28,919 nucleotides of DNA. Origin: DTDR01 sp964505415. Its GTDB lineage: Bacteria; Hydrothermota; Tepidihabitantia; Tepidihabitantales; DTDR01. Below the pieces are notes generated by a model. The model did no database searches. It saw only the letters and a program-made list of their open reading frames with translations, and was not told where the DNA came from. Location: NCBI GenBank assembly GCA_964505415.1, contig CAZDHW010000019.1, positions 1-28,919 of the forward strand, in the 5' to 3' direction. Positions within the stretch are counted from its first letter, which is position 1, and each line of letters starts with the position of its first letter. The translations under genes and the position numbers were made by a program. Positions 15,075-23,303 of the stretch are shown in pieces.

Positions 15075-16607
15075 ATGAAACTAAGGGAAATTATAGTTTT
15101 TTCTGAAAAATTAAAGGCAACTAGAAGTATTAATGAGAAAATTTCTTTATTAGCCAATTTTTTTAAAGGGCTAAATAAGGAAGAAGGAAAAGTAGTTATC
15201 GCTTTACTTATTGGTGAAAATCCTTATGGGAAAATAGGGCTTGGTTACCGAAGTTTAAAAAATTTTTTAAATTTGAAAGAAGGCGAAGAAAGTATTGATA
15301 TTTTAAAAATTGACCAAATTTTAAAAGATTTGTCACGGATAAAAGGTAATTCTTCCTTTTCGCGAAAAATGAATCTCTTATATCCAATTTTTAGAAAATT
15401 AAATCTTTCCGAAAGAGAATTTTTAATCAATTTTCTTTGCGGCGAAATAAGGCAAGGCGCCAATAAAGGAATTATCAAAAAAGCAATTGCTAAGGCTTTT
15501 CATCTTGATGAAGAAATTTTAGATGAGACCATTTTAAAGCGCGGTGACTTTTTAGAAGTAGTTGATGGCATTTTTAAAGAAGGAAGAAAATATTTAGAAA
15601 GAATTGATTTTGAAATTTTTAAACCCTTTTCACCAATGCTGGCAAAAATTTTGTATTCTTTAGAAGAACTACCAAGAGAAAAACTGGCTTGTGAATACAA
15701 ACTTGACGGCATGCGGATTTTCCTTCATAAAAAGGAAAAAGAAGTTAAAATTTTTTCTCGCCATTTAAAAGAGGTGACTACTAATCTTATTGAAATTGTT
15801 AATTATTTTCAAAATCTCAAAGGTGATTTTGTTTTGGATGGCGAGGTAATTTTGGTTGACAAAGAGAATAGGGTTCTGCCTTTTCAAGAAATGATGAAGA
15901 TTATCAGTCGAAAAGAAAGAGAAAGGGTTTCTTCTCTTCGTCCCTTTTTCTTTGATATTTTATACAAAAATGGGGAAAAACTTTTTGCGCTACCTAATAA
16001 AGAAAGATGGCAAATATTAAAAACAACTATTCCTAACGATTTTTTAATTCCACGATTGGAAACCGATGATAAAGAAGCGATAAGAAAATTCTTTGAAGAA
16101 AGTATTAAAAAAGGTAATGAAGGGATAATGATTAAAAAATTAAATTCTCCTTATTTTATTGGCTTAAGGAAAGGTTATTGGTTGAAATTTAAAAATTTTT
16201 ATTCTTTGGATTTGGTAATTTTAGCTGCCGAATGGGGGCACGGAAGGAGAAAAGGTTGGCTGTCAAATTTTTTGCTTGGTTGTTTGGATGAGAGAAAGGA
16301 AAAATTTTTACCCTTAGGAAAAACCTTTAAAGGTTTGAGCGATGAAGAGTTTTTTAAAATAACCAGAATTCTTTGGGAAAAAAGAATTGCCGAAAATGAA
16401 TGGGGGATAGTTGTGCGCCCGGAAGTGGTGGTGGAGGTTTTCTTTTCGGAAATTGAAGAATCACCCTTTTACGAAAGTGGTTATGCCTTAAGATTTGCCC
16501 GGGTTAATAAAATTAGATACGACAAAAAACCCTTGGAAATTGCCACCATTGATGAAATAAAAAGAATCTTTGAAGAAGAAAGAAAAAGAAAAGGTAAGCT
16601 CTTATAG
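15075..16607 (+). CDS. lig: ATP-dependent DNA ligase, full-length archaeal/LigB type
   Basis: This 510-aa protein has the complete three-domain layout of replicative-type ATP-dependent DNA ligases found in archaea and some bacteria. Residues 1 to about 175 form the helical DNA-binding domain. The adenylation domain follows, with motif I EYKLDGMR (K209), motif Ia FSRH, motif III LDGE (E257), motif IIIa FFFDIL, motif IV EGIMIKK (E349) and motif V WLKFK (371, 373). The OB-fold C-terminus ends with a motif VI-like RFARVNKIRYDKKP. It seals nicks using ATP and probably acts in replication or repair. An in-frame TTG lies two codons upstream (15069); the ATG is preferred. Bacteria normally rely on NAD-dependent LigA, which would be encoded elsewhere if present. 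Confidence 0.95.
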   Translation: MKLREIIVFSEKLKATRSINEKISLLANFFKGLNKEEGKVVIALLIGENPYGKIGLGYRSLKNFLNLKEGEESIDILKIDQILKDLSRIKGNSSFSRKMNLLYPIFRKLNLSEREFLINFLCGEIRQGANKGIIKKAIAKAFHLDEEILDETILKRGDFLEVVDGIFKEGRKYLERIDFEIFKPFSPMLAKILYSLEELPREKLACEYKLDGMRIFLHKKEKEVKIFSRHLKEVTTNLIEIVNYFQNLKGDFVLDGEVILVDKENRVLPFQEMMKIISRKERERVSSLRPFFFDILYKNGEKLFALPNKERWQILKTTIPNDFLIPRLETDDKEAIRKFFEESIKKGNEGIMIKKLNSPYFIGLRKGYWLKFKNFYSLDLVILAAEWGHGRRKGWLSNFLLGCLDERKEKFLPLGKTFKGLSDEEFFKITRILWEKRIAENEWGIVVRPEVVVEVFFSEIEESPFYESGYALRFARVNKIRYDKKPLEIATIDEIKRIFEEERKRKGKLL

Positions 16608-16642
16608 ATAAAATTTAGAAAAATTACCCCTTTAAAATAAAT

Positions 16643-16670
16643 TTGACTTTTCAGAAATTTTAACTATATT
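16643..16670 (+). promoter_or_regulatory. Sigma70-type promoter for efflux operon, leaderless
   Basis: TTGACT (16643-16648) and TATATT (16665-16670) are spaced by 16 bp. Seven bases separate the -10 from the ATG at 16678, so transcription should start at the start codon. The TetR-type palindrome lies about 10-25 bases downstream of that point, where a bound repressor would block initiation or early elongation. Confidence 0.68.
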
Positions 16671-16677
16671 TATATGT

Positions 16678-17433
16678 ATGATTAAACTGACTGGTCAGTC
16701 AGTAATAAGTCTTTTTTTAGTTTCTTTCTTATTGGCTTCGCCCGTGAAGGAATTAATTTTAAAAGGTGACGAATGTTATTTAAAAAGAGAAACTTTAAAT
16801 AAGGCTTGGGAAGCTAAGCGCTATTACGAAGAAGCTATCCGTTTAGATAGTAATAATTATGAAGCCTATTGGAAATTAGCCAAAGTGATTTATTTTCTTA
16901 GCGACAATCTTTTATCAAAAGAAAAACTATCGCTGTTAAAAGAAGGAATCCAGATTGCTCGCAAGGCGGTGAAAATAAATCCCAACCGAGCTGAAGGACA
17001 TTTTTGGTTAGCAGCTCTTTTGGGCAGTTACAGTGAGATTTCTAAAATAAAAAGTCTTTCTTTTTTAAAAGAGATAGAAAAGGAATTTCAGTTAGCCTTA
17101 AAAATTGATTCCACAATTGAAGATGGCGGTGCCTATACTGCTTTAGGAAGGATGTATTTTAAATTACCTTCTTTTCTTGGTGGTTCCTTAGATAAAGCTT
17201 GGGAATATCTTTTAAAAGCCAAAGAAATTTGTCCTCTAAATCCTTATACTAAATTGTATTTAGCCGACCTCTATTTAACCAAGAAAATGAAGGAAAAAGC
17301 AAAAAAGGAGTTAACTGAACTTATCCAAATGGAAGAAGAGCAAAAATGGTTACCAGAAATTAAAAAATTGAAAGAAATGGCAAAAGAGAAGTTGAGGAGG
17401 TTGAATGGTAAAGAAGAGAAATTTAACCGTTAA
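16678..17433 (+). CDS. Periplasmic TPR-repeat protein, TatT-like
   Basis: The 251-aa protein has a signal peptide (hydrophobic stretch about residues 8-21, ending near LLASP) followed by tetratricopeptide-like helical pairs (for example AYWKLAKVIYFLSDNL, AEGHFWLAALLGSYSEI, GGAYTALGRMYFKLP, PYTKLYLADLYLTKKM). The SFLGGSLDKAWEYLLKAKEICPLNP segment resembles the TRAP-associated TatT family, whose members are periplasmic or lipid-anchored scaffold proteins. Its exact role is unknown. As first gene of the TetR/TolC/RND operon it may assist pump assembly or sense stress. Codons 3-9 coincide with a perfect palindrome and use CTG, GGT and CAG codons unlike the AT-rich style around them. The last 29 bases overlap the TetR gene. 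Confidence 0.82.
   Translation: MIKLTGQSVISLFLVSFLLASPVKELILKGDECYLKRETLNKAWEAKRYYEEAIRLDSNNYEAYWKLAKVIYFLSDNLLSKEKLSLLKEGIQIARKAVKINPNRAEGHFWLAALLGSYSEISKIKSLSFLKEIEKEFQLALKIDSTIEDGGAYTALGRMYFKLPSFLGGSLDKAWEYLLKAKEICPLNPYTKLYLADLYLTKKMKEKAKKELTELIQMEEEQKWLPEIKKLKEMAKEKLRRLNGKEEKFNR
16686..16703 (+). promoter_or_regulatory. TetR-type operator palindrome inside the first coding codons
   Basis: ACTGACTGGTCAGTCAGT is an inverted repeat with two 8-bp arms and a 2-bp centre. TGACTG/CAGTCA half-sites of this kind are typical of AcrR/TetR-family repressor operators. It sits 16 bases past the -10 box and within codons 3-9 of the TPR gene; a TetR-family regulator is the next gene, so autoregulation of the whole efflux operon is the likely function. 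Confidence 0.75.
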
Positions 17434-17986
17434 AGAAAAAATATTACAAACTGCGGAAGCAATGTTTGTAAAAAAAGGTTTTTTCCCAACAACTGTTGAA
17501 GAGATTGCTAAACAAGCAAAGATTGCTAAAGGAACAGTTTATCTCTATTTTCCAACCAAAGAAAGTATTTATTTAACTATCTTTGAAAATAAATTAAAAT
17601 TAGGAATTGAAATCATTGAAAAGGTAAGAAAGATGTCTTTATCAGAAAAAGAAAAACTTTCTTTAATATTTGATGATTGGTATAATAAGATTGCCCAAGC
17701 CAAAGGTTTGGCCAGTTTTTTGACTTTAGAAAATATCAATCTTTCACCGAAGATTGTTTTATTATTACGGAAGCGGATAAGACCAAAGATAAAAAAGATT
17801 TTTCACTTGGTAAAAGCCATCTTTGAAGAAGGGATAAGAAAAAAGGAGTTTAAAGAATATGATTGTAAATTATTGAGTATACTTTTTCTTCATCTCATTC
17901 AGAGTGCTTTACTTTTACCATTTTTTGGTATAAAAAAAGATGGGCAAAAAATTAAGGAAATATTTTTAAAGGGAGTGGAGCGATGA
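17405..17986 (+). CDS. TetR/AcrR family transcriptional repressor
   Basis: This 193-aa protein has the TetR N-terminal helix-turn-helix domain: KILQTAEAMFVKKGFFPTTV, then EEIAKQAKIAKGTVYLYFPTKESIYLTIF (about residues 11-58), with the recognition helix around AKGTVYLYF. The C-terminal helical part is variable and should bind an inducer, probably a hydrophobic substrate of the pump encoded downstream. An AGGAGG site lies four bases before the ATG inside the end of the TPR gene. It overlaps the TolC-like gene by ATGA. The palindrome at 16686-16703 is its probable operator, giving negative autoregulation relieved by pump substrates. Confidence 0.93.
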   Translation: MVKKRNLTVKEKILQTAEAMFVKKGFFPTTVEEIAKQAKIAKGTVYLYFPTKESIYLTIFENKLKLGIEIIEKVRKMSLSEKEKLSLIFDDWYNKIAQAKGLASFLTLENINLSPKIVLLLRKRIRPKIKKIFHLVKAIFEEGIRKKEFKEYDCKLLSILFLHLIQSALLLPFFGIKKDGQKIKEIFLKGVER

Positions 17987-19386
17987 GAAAATTTTTCCTT
18001 ATTTTCCTATTTTTTACTTTTATTTTCGGTGATACTTTAATCCTCAATTATCAAAAAGCCTGTTCCTTGGCGGTAGAGAATTGTTTATTGAGAAAGATTA
18101 GCGAAGAAAAAGTAAAAGAGAAATATTTTGCTCGCCTCACTTCCCTTGCCAATTTTTTCCCCTCTTTAAATCTTTCTTTTGCCTATTCCCATTTTAGTGA
18201 AGTACCTTATTTTTTATCAGGAAAACCCATTTTGGGAAAATATCCTTTCCCGGTTTATGATGTTTTTGGCAATCTTATCGGCTTTACCGAATCAATTCCA
18301 GTGCTAACTGGCTATCAAACCGAATCCATTCCATTTGGGAAAAAAGATAATTATCTTTTACGCGTCAGTTTGAATCAGCCAATCTTTACCTTCTTTAAAA
18401 TTTTAAGGGGTTACAAGATTGCCCAACTTAATGAACTTATTGAAAAAGAGAACTATTGGCTCACACTTAATAATCTTAAAAAACAAGTAATCAATCTCTT
18501 TTACCAAATTTTACTTTTAAAAAAACAGAAGGAGTTACTTTTAGCTTCTTACGAACAATTAAAAAAACATCATTTGGCTTGCTCTACTTTATATCGGGCT
18601 GGTTTACTGACAAAATTAGAACTATTAAAAACCCAATTAGCCTTAGAAGGATTAGAAATAAATTTGACCCAAGTTGTTCAGAGTGAAAGCCTTCTTCTTT
18701 TCAATTTTCGGCTTCTTTTGGGTTTAAAAGATAAAGCGGAAATTGTATTGATTGACCCTTTGGTTGAAAAATGGGAGAAAGAGGAATTGGTTTTAAGAAA
18801 AGTAGAAGAGAATTTGGATACCCTTTTAGCCATTGCTAAAAAAGAAAGGCGGGAGCTTAAAAGTTTGGTTTTAACCAAAGAGATTATAAAAAATACTATT
18901 AACATTCAAAAAAGTTCTTTCTTGCCCAATATTTTCAGTTCTTATAATTATGATTACAAAAAACCTTATTCTTTTTTTGATGACAAATGGAAAGGCAGTG
19001 GAACTTTTACCATTGCTCTTAATCTTCCTTTAAGTCTTGGTGGTGGCGAATATACTAAATTAAAGAGTTTACAACACCAATTGAAAGAAGTTGATTTTTA
19101 TTATCAATGGAGTAAAGAGTTAATTGAGAACGAAGTTAAACAGGTGTATTTTAAGTATTTAACAACCTTTGATAATTTTAATTACACTTTCAACCAGGTA
19201 AAAGTGGCAAAGGAGGCTTTAAAAGAAGCCGAAGAAGGATTTAAATTAGGAAAGGTGAGTAATTTGGAATATTTGGATACGGAGTTAAAATTGAGGGAAG
19301 CAAAATTAGCTAATTTAAAAAGTTTGTTAGAAAACCTTATAACCAAAAAGGAGTTGGAATATGCGACTGGTAAAGAGATTAATTAG
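17983..19386 (+). CDS. TolC-like outer membrane efflux protein
   Basis: The 467-aa protein is an outer membrane factor of the TolC family: a signal peptide (residues 1 to about 16, ending FIFG), then two repeats of long helical segments (for example KKQVINLFYQILLLKKQKELLLASYEQLKKHH and its late counterpart ENEVKQVYFKYLTTFDNFNYTF) alternating with barrel strands. The typical LYRAGLLTKLELLKTQLALEGLEI and GKVSNLEYLDTELKLREAKL segments mark the ends of each half. It should form a trimeric tunnel from periplasm to exterior for the RND pump. It starts within the TetR stop and overlaps the adaptor gene by 26 bases, so all operon members are coupled. Confidence 0.9.
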   Translation: MRKFFLIFLFFTFIFGDTLILNYQKACSLAVENCLLRKISEEKVKEKYFARLTSLANFFPSLNLSFAYSHFSEVPYFLSGKPILGKYPFPVYDVFGNLIGFTESIPVLTGYQTESIPFGKKDNYLLRVSLNQPIFTFFKILRGYKIAQLNELIEKENYWLTLNNLKKQVINLFYQILLLKKQKELLLASYEQLKKHHLACSTLYRAGLLTKLELLKTQLALEGLEINLTQVVQSESLLLFNFRLLLGLKDKAEIVLIDPLVEKWEKEELVLRKVEENLDTLLAIAKKERRELKSLVLTKEIIKNTINIQKSSFLPNIFSSYNYDYKKPYSFFDDKWKGSGTFTIALNLPLSLGGGEYTKLKSLQHQLKEVDFYYQWSKELIENEVKQVYFKYLTTFDNFNYTFNQVKVAKEALKEAEEGFKLGKVSNLEYLDTELKLREAKLANLKSLLENLITKKELEYATGKEIN

Positions 19387-20233
19387 TTGGCAACTTTTAT
19401 TTTTAACTTTTTTAAATATTTTAGATTGTCGTCCGAAGAAGGTCTTAAAAGAAAAAGAATTGCTTACCGTTGGAGTTCAAATTGTGAAGCGCGGCGAAGT
19501 AAAAAAAACAATAAAACTTTTTGGACGGATTAGCGGCGGTGAAGAAGCTGTAGTGGTTTCTAAAATTCCCGGAAAAGTATGGCAGATTGTGAAAAAAGAA
19601 GGATCGCCAGTAAAAGAGAATGATACTATTATGTATATTTTAAACGACACACCGGGTATGGAATACCAACCCGGACCGATACTTTCGCCGATTAATGGAA
19701 AGGTAGGAAAAATTTACGTTGATGTGGCTCAACCAGTTAATATCGGAACTCCTTTGGCGATGGTTTTTTCTGACAAGAATTTAAAAATAAAAACCAAAGT
19801 ATCGGAAAAAGATTTACCGTTTTTAAAAAAAGGGATGAGGGCTTATCTTATTTATGATAATAAAAGATACGAAGGTTATTTAATAAATTTCGCTCCGGTG
19901 ATTGACCCCCTTACCCGAGGTGCGGAAGCCGAAATTTCCTTAAAAGAAGGGAAAGATTTAAGAGTCGGTACTTTTGGCGATGTTTATTTAATAGTAGAAG
20001 AAAGAAAAAATACTATAACGGTATCTCCCTCGGCTTTTTTCTTTGATGATTATTCTTTTCTTTTTGTTGTGAGGGAAGATTCAATAGTAGAAAAAAGAAA
20101 AGTAACAGTTGGCTTAATCGGTGATGAAAAGATTGAAATTTTGGCTGGTCTTAAAGAAGGGGAAAAAGTGATAACTATTGGTAAAGAATTAGTTAAAGAA
20201 GGAACAAAGGTAAATTATCAAATTTTAGAATAG
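19361..20233 (+). CDS. RND efflux periplasmic adaptor (membrane fusion protein) lacking the coiled-coil hairpin
   Basis: This 290-aa adaptor links the RND pump to the outer membrane factor. It has an N-terminal hydrophobic segment ending with C23, but the preceding LD does not fit a good lipobox, so lipidation is uncertain. The lipoyl half-motifs are GKVWQIVKKEGSPVKENDTI (71-90) and LSPINGKVGKIYVDVAQPVNIGTPLAMV (about 108-135). Where AcrA/MexA insert a 60-75-residue alpha-helical hairpin, only about 12 residues occur (LNDTPGMEYQPGP, 94-106). Beta-barrel and membrane-proximal domains follow. The length is correspondingly below the usual 350-400 aa. Borrelia BesA is a known adaptor with a missing hairpin. 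An AAGGAG site within the TolC gene end precedes the ATG. Confidence 0.9.
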   Translation: MRLVKRLISWQLLFLTFLNILDCRPKKVLKEKELLTVGVQIVKRGEVKKTIKLFGRISGGEEAVVVSKIPGKVWQIVKKEGSPVKENDTIMYILNDTPGMEYQPGPILSPINGKVGKIYVDVAQPVNIGTPLAMVFSDKNLKIKTKVSEKDLPFLKKGMRAYLIYDNKRYEGYLINFAPVIDPLTRGAEAEISLKEGKDLRVGTFGDVYLIVEERKNTITVSPSAFFFDDYSFLFVVREDSIVEKRKVTVGLIGDEKIEILAGLKEGEKVITIGKELVKEGTKVNYQILE

Positions 20234-20243
20234 GAGGAAAAAA

Positions 20244-23200
20244 ATGAAACTAACTGAAATTGCGATAAGGAGACCGGTATTGACTTTTATGGTGGCTTTA
20301 GCCTTCATTCTTTTTGGAATTATCGGTGTTATGCGGATGGCTATTGACTTATTTCCTAAAGTTGAACTACCAGTGGCCGTGGTCTTAACTGTTTATCCCG
20401 GTGCTGGTCCTGAAGAGGTAGAACAAGAAGTTACCAAAGAGTTAGAAAAACAGATTTCCACGATAAGTGGGGTGAAAGAGATAAACTCTCGTTCTTTAGA
20501 AAATTTTTCAGTAATTACTGTTACTTTTGAGTGGGGAACCGATTTAGATGCGGCTACCAACGATTTGCGAGATAAAATTGATTTGATAATGGGAAGTTTA
20601 CCCAAGGAAGTTAATAAACCTTATATCTTGAAATTTGACCCTTCGATGATTCCGGTGATGAATTTGGTTTTAACCGGTGAAGTTGATGAACGGGTGTTAA
20701 CCGAAATCAGCGAAGATTTAGAAAAGAGATTACAAAGGGTGGATGGGGTAGGCGTGGTTATGCGAATTGGTGGGGTGAAAAATCAGGCAAAACTTCTTTT
20801 AGACTTAAAAGCTTTATACCAATCAGGAATTACTTTAGATAACCTTTTAATGGTTTTAAAGGCCCAAAATCTAAATTTTCCGGTTGGCTATTTTAATTAT
20901 GAAAATGAAAAATATTTATTAAGGGTAATTGGTCGTTTTCAAGATTTAAAAGAGATAGAAAATTTAATAGTCGGTTATAAAAATAATCAGCCAATATTTT
21001 TAAAAGATATTTGTGAAGTTAAATGGGAAAAAGAAGAAAAAGAAAATTATGTTCGTTATAAAGGAAAAGAATGTATCTTTTTTGCTATTCAAAAAAGACC
21101 GCAAGCCAATACCGTTAGGGTAGCCAATCTTTTAAGAAAAGAAGTAGAAAAAATTAAAAGCGAATTACCCGAAAATGTTAATTTTGCTATTTTTTATGAC
21201 ACTTCGGAATTGATTAAAAGGTCAATAAACAATTTGGTTAATAACCTTTTATTAGGAGCCATTTTAGCGGTAATTATTCTCTTTATCTTTTTAAGAAGGC
21301 TTCGGGCAACAATTTATGTTGCCTTTGCCATTCCCCTTTCTCTATTTTTTGCTCTCTTTTTTATGTATCTTTTTGGTTTTACTATCAACATTTTATCTAT
21401 CTCTGGCCTGGCGATTGCGGTTGGTATGTTAGTAGATAATAGTATTGTCGTTTTTGAAAGTATCTTCCGCCACCACGAGATGGGTTTTGAGCCAATACCA
21501 GCAGCCCAAAAAGGTGCCAAGGTTGTTGGGACAGCAATTACTGCTTCTACTTTAACTACTATTGCGGTTTTCTTACCTTTATTATTTATTACTGGTATTC
21601 TTTCAGTATTTTTTAAAGAACTTTCTTTAACGGTTACTTTTGCTTTACTCTCTTCATTAGTGGTGGCTTTAACCCTTATTCCTTTATTAACCAGCCGCTT
21701 TTTCAAATGGGAAGAGAAAGAAGAAAGGGGATTTAAAAAGATGTTAAAAATCGGTTATGAGAAATTTGAAGATTTTTATATGAAGATTATTAATTATGCT
21801 CTCAATCATCGGAAATTAGTGGTTATTGGCGTTGTGTCTCTTTTCCTTCTTTCCCTTCTCCTTCTCTTTTTCATCGGTTTTGAGTTCTTTCCCGAACAAA
21901 GGATAAGGCGGATGGAAGTTCACGCCGAGATGCCGGTAGGGAGTAATCTTTACCTTACTAATAAGGCTATTAGTGAATTAGAGAAATACATTATGGAAAA
22001 ATACGGAAATGATTTAGAAGGAATAAATACTCAGATTGGCGCTGCCGCTTCTATTTATCAAGTAATAATGAGAGAAACCAAGGCGAATAATGCCACAATC
22101 TATTTAGTATTTAAAAAAGAGAAAAAAGGAAAAATTAAATTGGTTGAAAAAGATATTAGAAGAAAAGCAAAGGAAATACCAGGCTTAAAAGTTAGAATTG
22201 CCTCTACCGCTGGTTATACCGCTTTTGCTGGTTTGGGAGGAACCAATTTAAATATTGAAATTTATGGTGAAGATTTGGAAGAGGCAAGAAGATTGACTAA
22301 TAAAATAATTAACGCCTTAGAGACTATTCCTTATCTTGTTGATTTGAAAGGTAGTTTAGAAGAGGCAGAACCGGAAATTCAATTTGTTATTGATAGAAAT
22401 AAAGCAATGATGTATGGTCTTACTCCTTATCAAATCGGTTTTGCCTTGCGGACAAAATTTGTTGGTGAAATTGCTACCCAATACCGAATTGGTGGTAAAG
22501 AATACGATATTATTTTAAAATTAAAAAGAGAAGATATTGATAATATAAAAAATATTGAAAATATTTTTGTTAATTCCCAATTTGGTCAAGTGTTACTAAA
22601 AGATATTGCCGAAATAAAAATGGGAAAAGCGCCCACCGTAATTGAACATAAAAATACTCAAAGAGTTGCCACTATTACCGCTAATGTCGTTGGTCAATCC
22701 TTAGGAAAAGTAGCAATGAAGGCAAAAAATATTATTGATAAAATAGAAAAGCCAGCCGGTTTTAATGTCAAGGTAAGTGGAGCCTATGAAGAGATGGTAA
22801 AATCTTATCGGGATTTAGCTTTTGCGGTTATTATTGCAATTATCTTGGTTTATATGGTTATGGCTGCTCAGTTTGAATCTTTCTTATATCCTTTTATTAT
22901 CATGTTTACCATTCCTTTAGCAATTATTGGCATTATATTTATTCTTTTAATTACCCATACTACTTTCTCACTCATTTCCGGTATCGGCTTATTAGTTCTG
23001 GTAGGGATTGTTGTTAATAATGGTATTGTTTATGTTGATTATGTAAATCAATTGCGAAGGGAAGAGAAATTAGAATTGAAAGAAGCAGTTATTAAAGGTT
23101 GTCGGATAAGGATGAGACCAATTTTGATGACTGCTTTAACCACTATCTTTGGTCTTTTACCATTAGCTTTAAGAATTGGTGAAGGAAGCGAGCTTTGGTC

Positions 23201-23303
23201 ACCCTTAGGTATCAGCGTAATTGGCGGTCTTACTTTTTCTACCTTTTTAACCTTGGTTTTTATACCTGTTTTGTATTACCTTTTTTCCAAGAAAACTAAA
23301 TAA
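20244..23303 (+). CDS. RND superfamily efflux pump permease (AcrB/BesB-like)
   Basis: A full-length 1019-aa resistance-nodulation-division pump. It starts with the characteristic amphipathic MKLTEIAIRRPVLTFMV helix and has two large periplasmic loops and 12 membrane segments in two repeats. The family's TM4 proton-relay sequence appears as GMLVDNSIVVFESI, keeping the first of AcrB's paired aspartates (D407) and replacing the second with Asn; TM10 has VGIVVNNGIVYVDY in place of the AcrB K940 region. Both variants are common in bacterial RND pumps outside the AcrB clade, so it is probably functional. Hydrophobic drugs, lipids or solvents are likely substrates. A GGAGG (20233-20237) precedes the ATG. 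It is the last gene of the operon, and its stop abuts the opposing peptidase stop. Confidence 0.95.
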   Translation: MKLTEIAIRRPVLTFMVALAFILFGIIGVMRMAIDLFPKVELPVAVVLTVYPGAGPEEVEQEVTKELEKQISTISGVKEINSRSLENFSVITVTFEWGTDLDAATNDLRDKIDLIMGSLPKEVNKPYILKFDPSMIPVMNLVLTGEVDERVLTEISEDLEKRLQRVDGVGVVMRIGGVKNQAKLLLDLKALYQSGITLDNLLMVLKAQNLNFPVGYFNYENEKYLLRVIGRFQDLKEIENLIVGYKNNQPIFLKDICEVKWEKEEKENYVRYKGKECIFFAIQKRPQANTVRVANLLRKEVEKIKSELPENVNFAIFYDTSELIKRSINNLVNNLLLGAILAVIILFIFLRRLRATIYVAFAIPLSLFFALFFMYLFGFTINILSISGLAIAVGMLVDNSIVVFESIFRHHEMGFEPIPAAQKGAKVVGTAITASTLTTIAVFLPLLFITGILSVFFKELSLTVTFALLSSLVVALTLIPLLTSRFFKWEEKEERGFKKMLKIGYEKFEDFYMKIINYALNHRKLVVIGVVSLFLLSLLLLFFIGFEFFPEQRIRRMEVHAEMPVGSNLYLTNKAISELEKYIMEKYGNDLEGINTQIGAAASIYQVIMRETKANNATIYLVFKKEKKGKIKLVEKDIRRKAKEIPGLKVRIASTAGYTAFAGLGGTNLNIEIYGEDLEEARRLTNKIINALETIPYLVDLKGSLEEAEPEIQFVIDRNKAMMYGLTPYQIGFALRTKFVGEIATQYRIGGKEYDIILKLKREDIDNIKNIENIFVNSQFGQVLLKDIAEIKMGKAPTVIEHKNTQRVATITANVVGQSLGKVAMKAKNIIDKIEKPAGFNVKVSGAYEEMVKSYRDLAFAVIIAIILVYMVMAAQFESFLYPFIIMFTIPLAIIGIIFILLITHTTFSLISGIGLLVLVGIVVNNGIVYVDYVNQLRREEKLELKEAVIKGCRIRMRPILMTALTTIFGLLPLALRIGEGSELWSPLGISVIGGLTFSTFLTLVFIPVLYYLFSKKTK

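Noticed and set aside
20244..23303. RND pump judged inactive because TM4 has DN instead of DD and TM10 lacks the AcrB lysine
   Set aside because: LVDNSIVV and VVNNxIVxVDY are common in many RND pumps outside the AcrB clade, so this is a subfamily trait, not decay.
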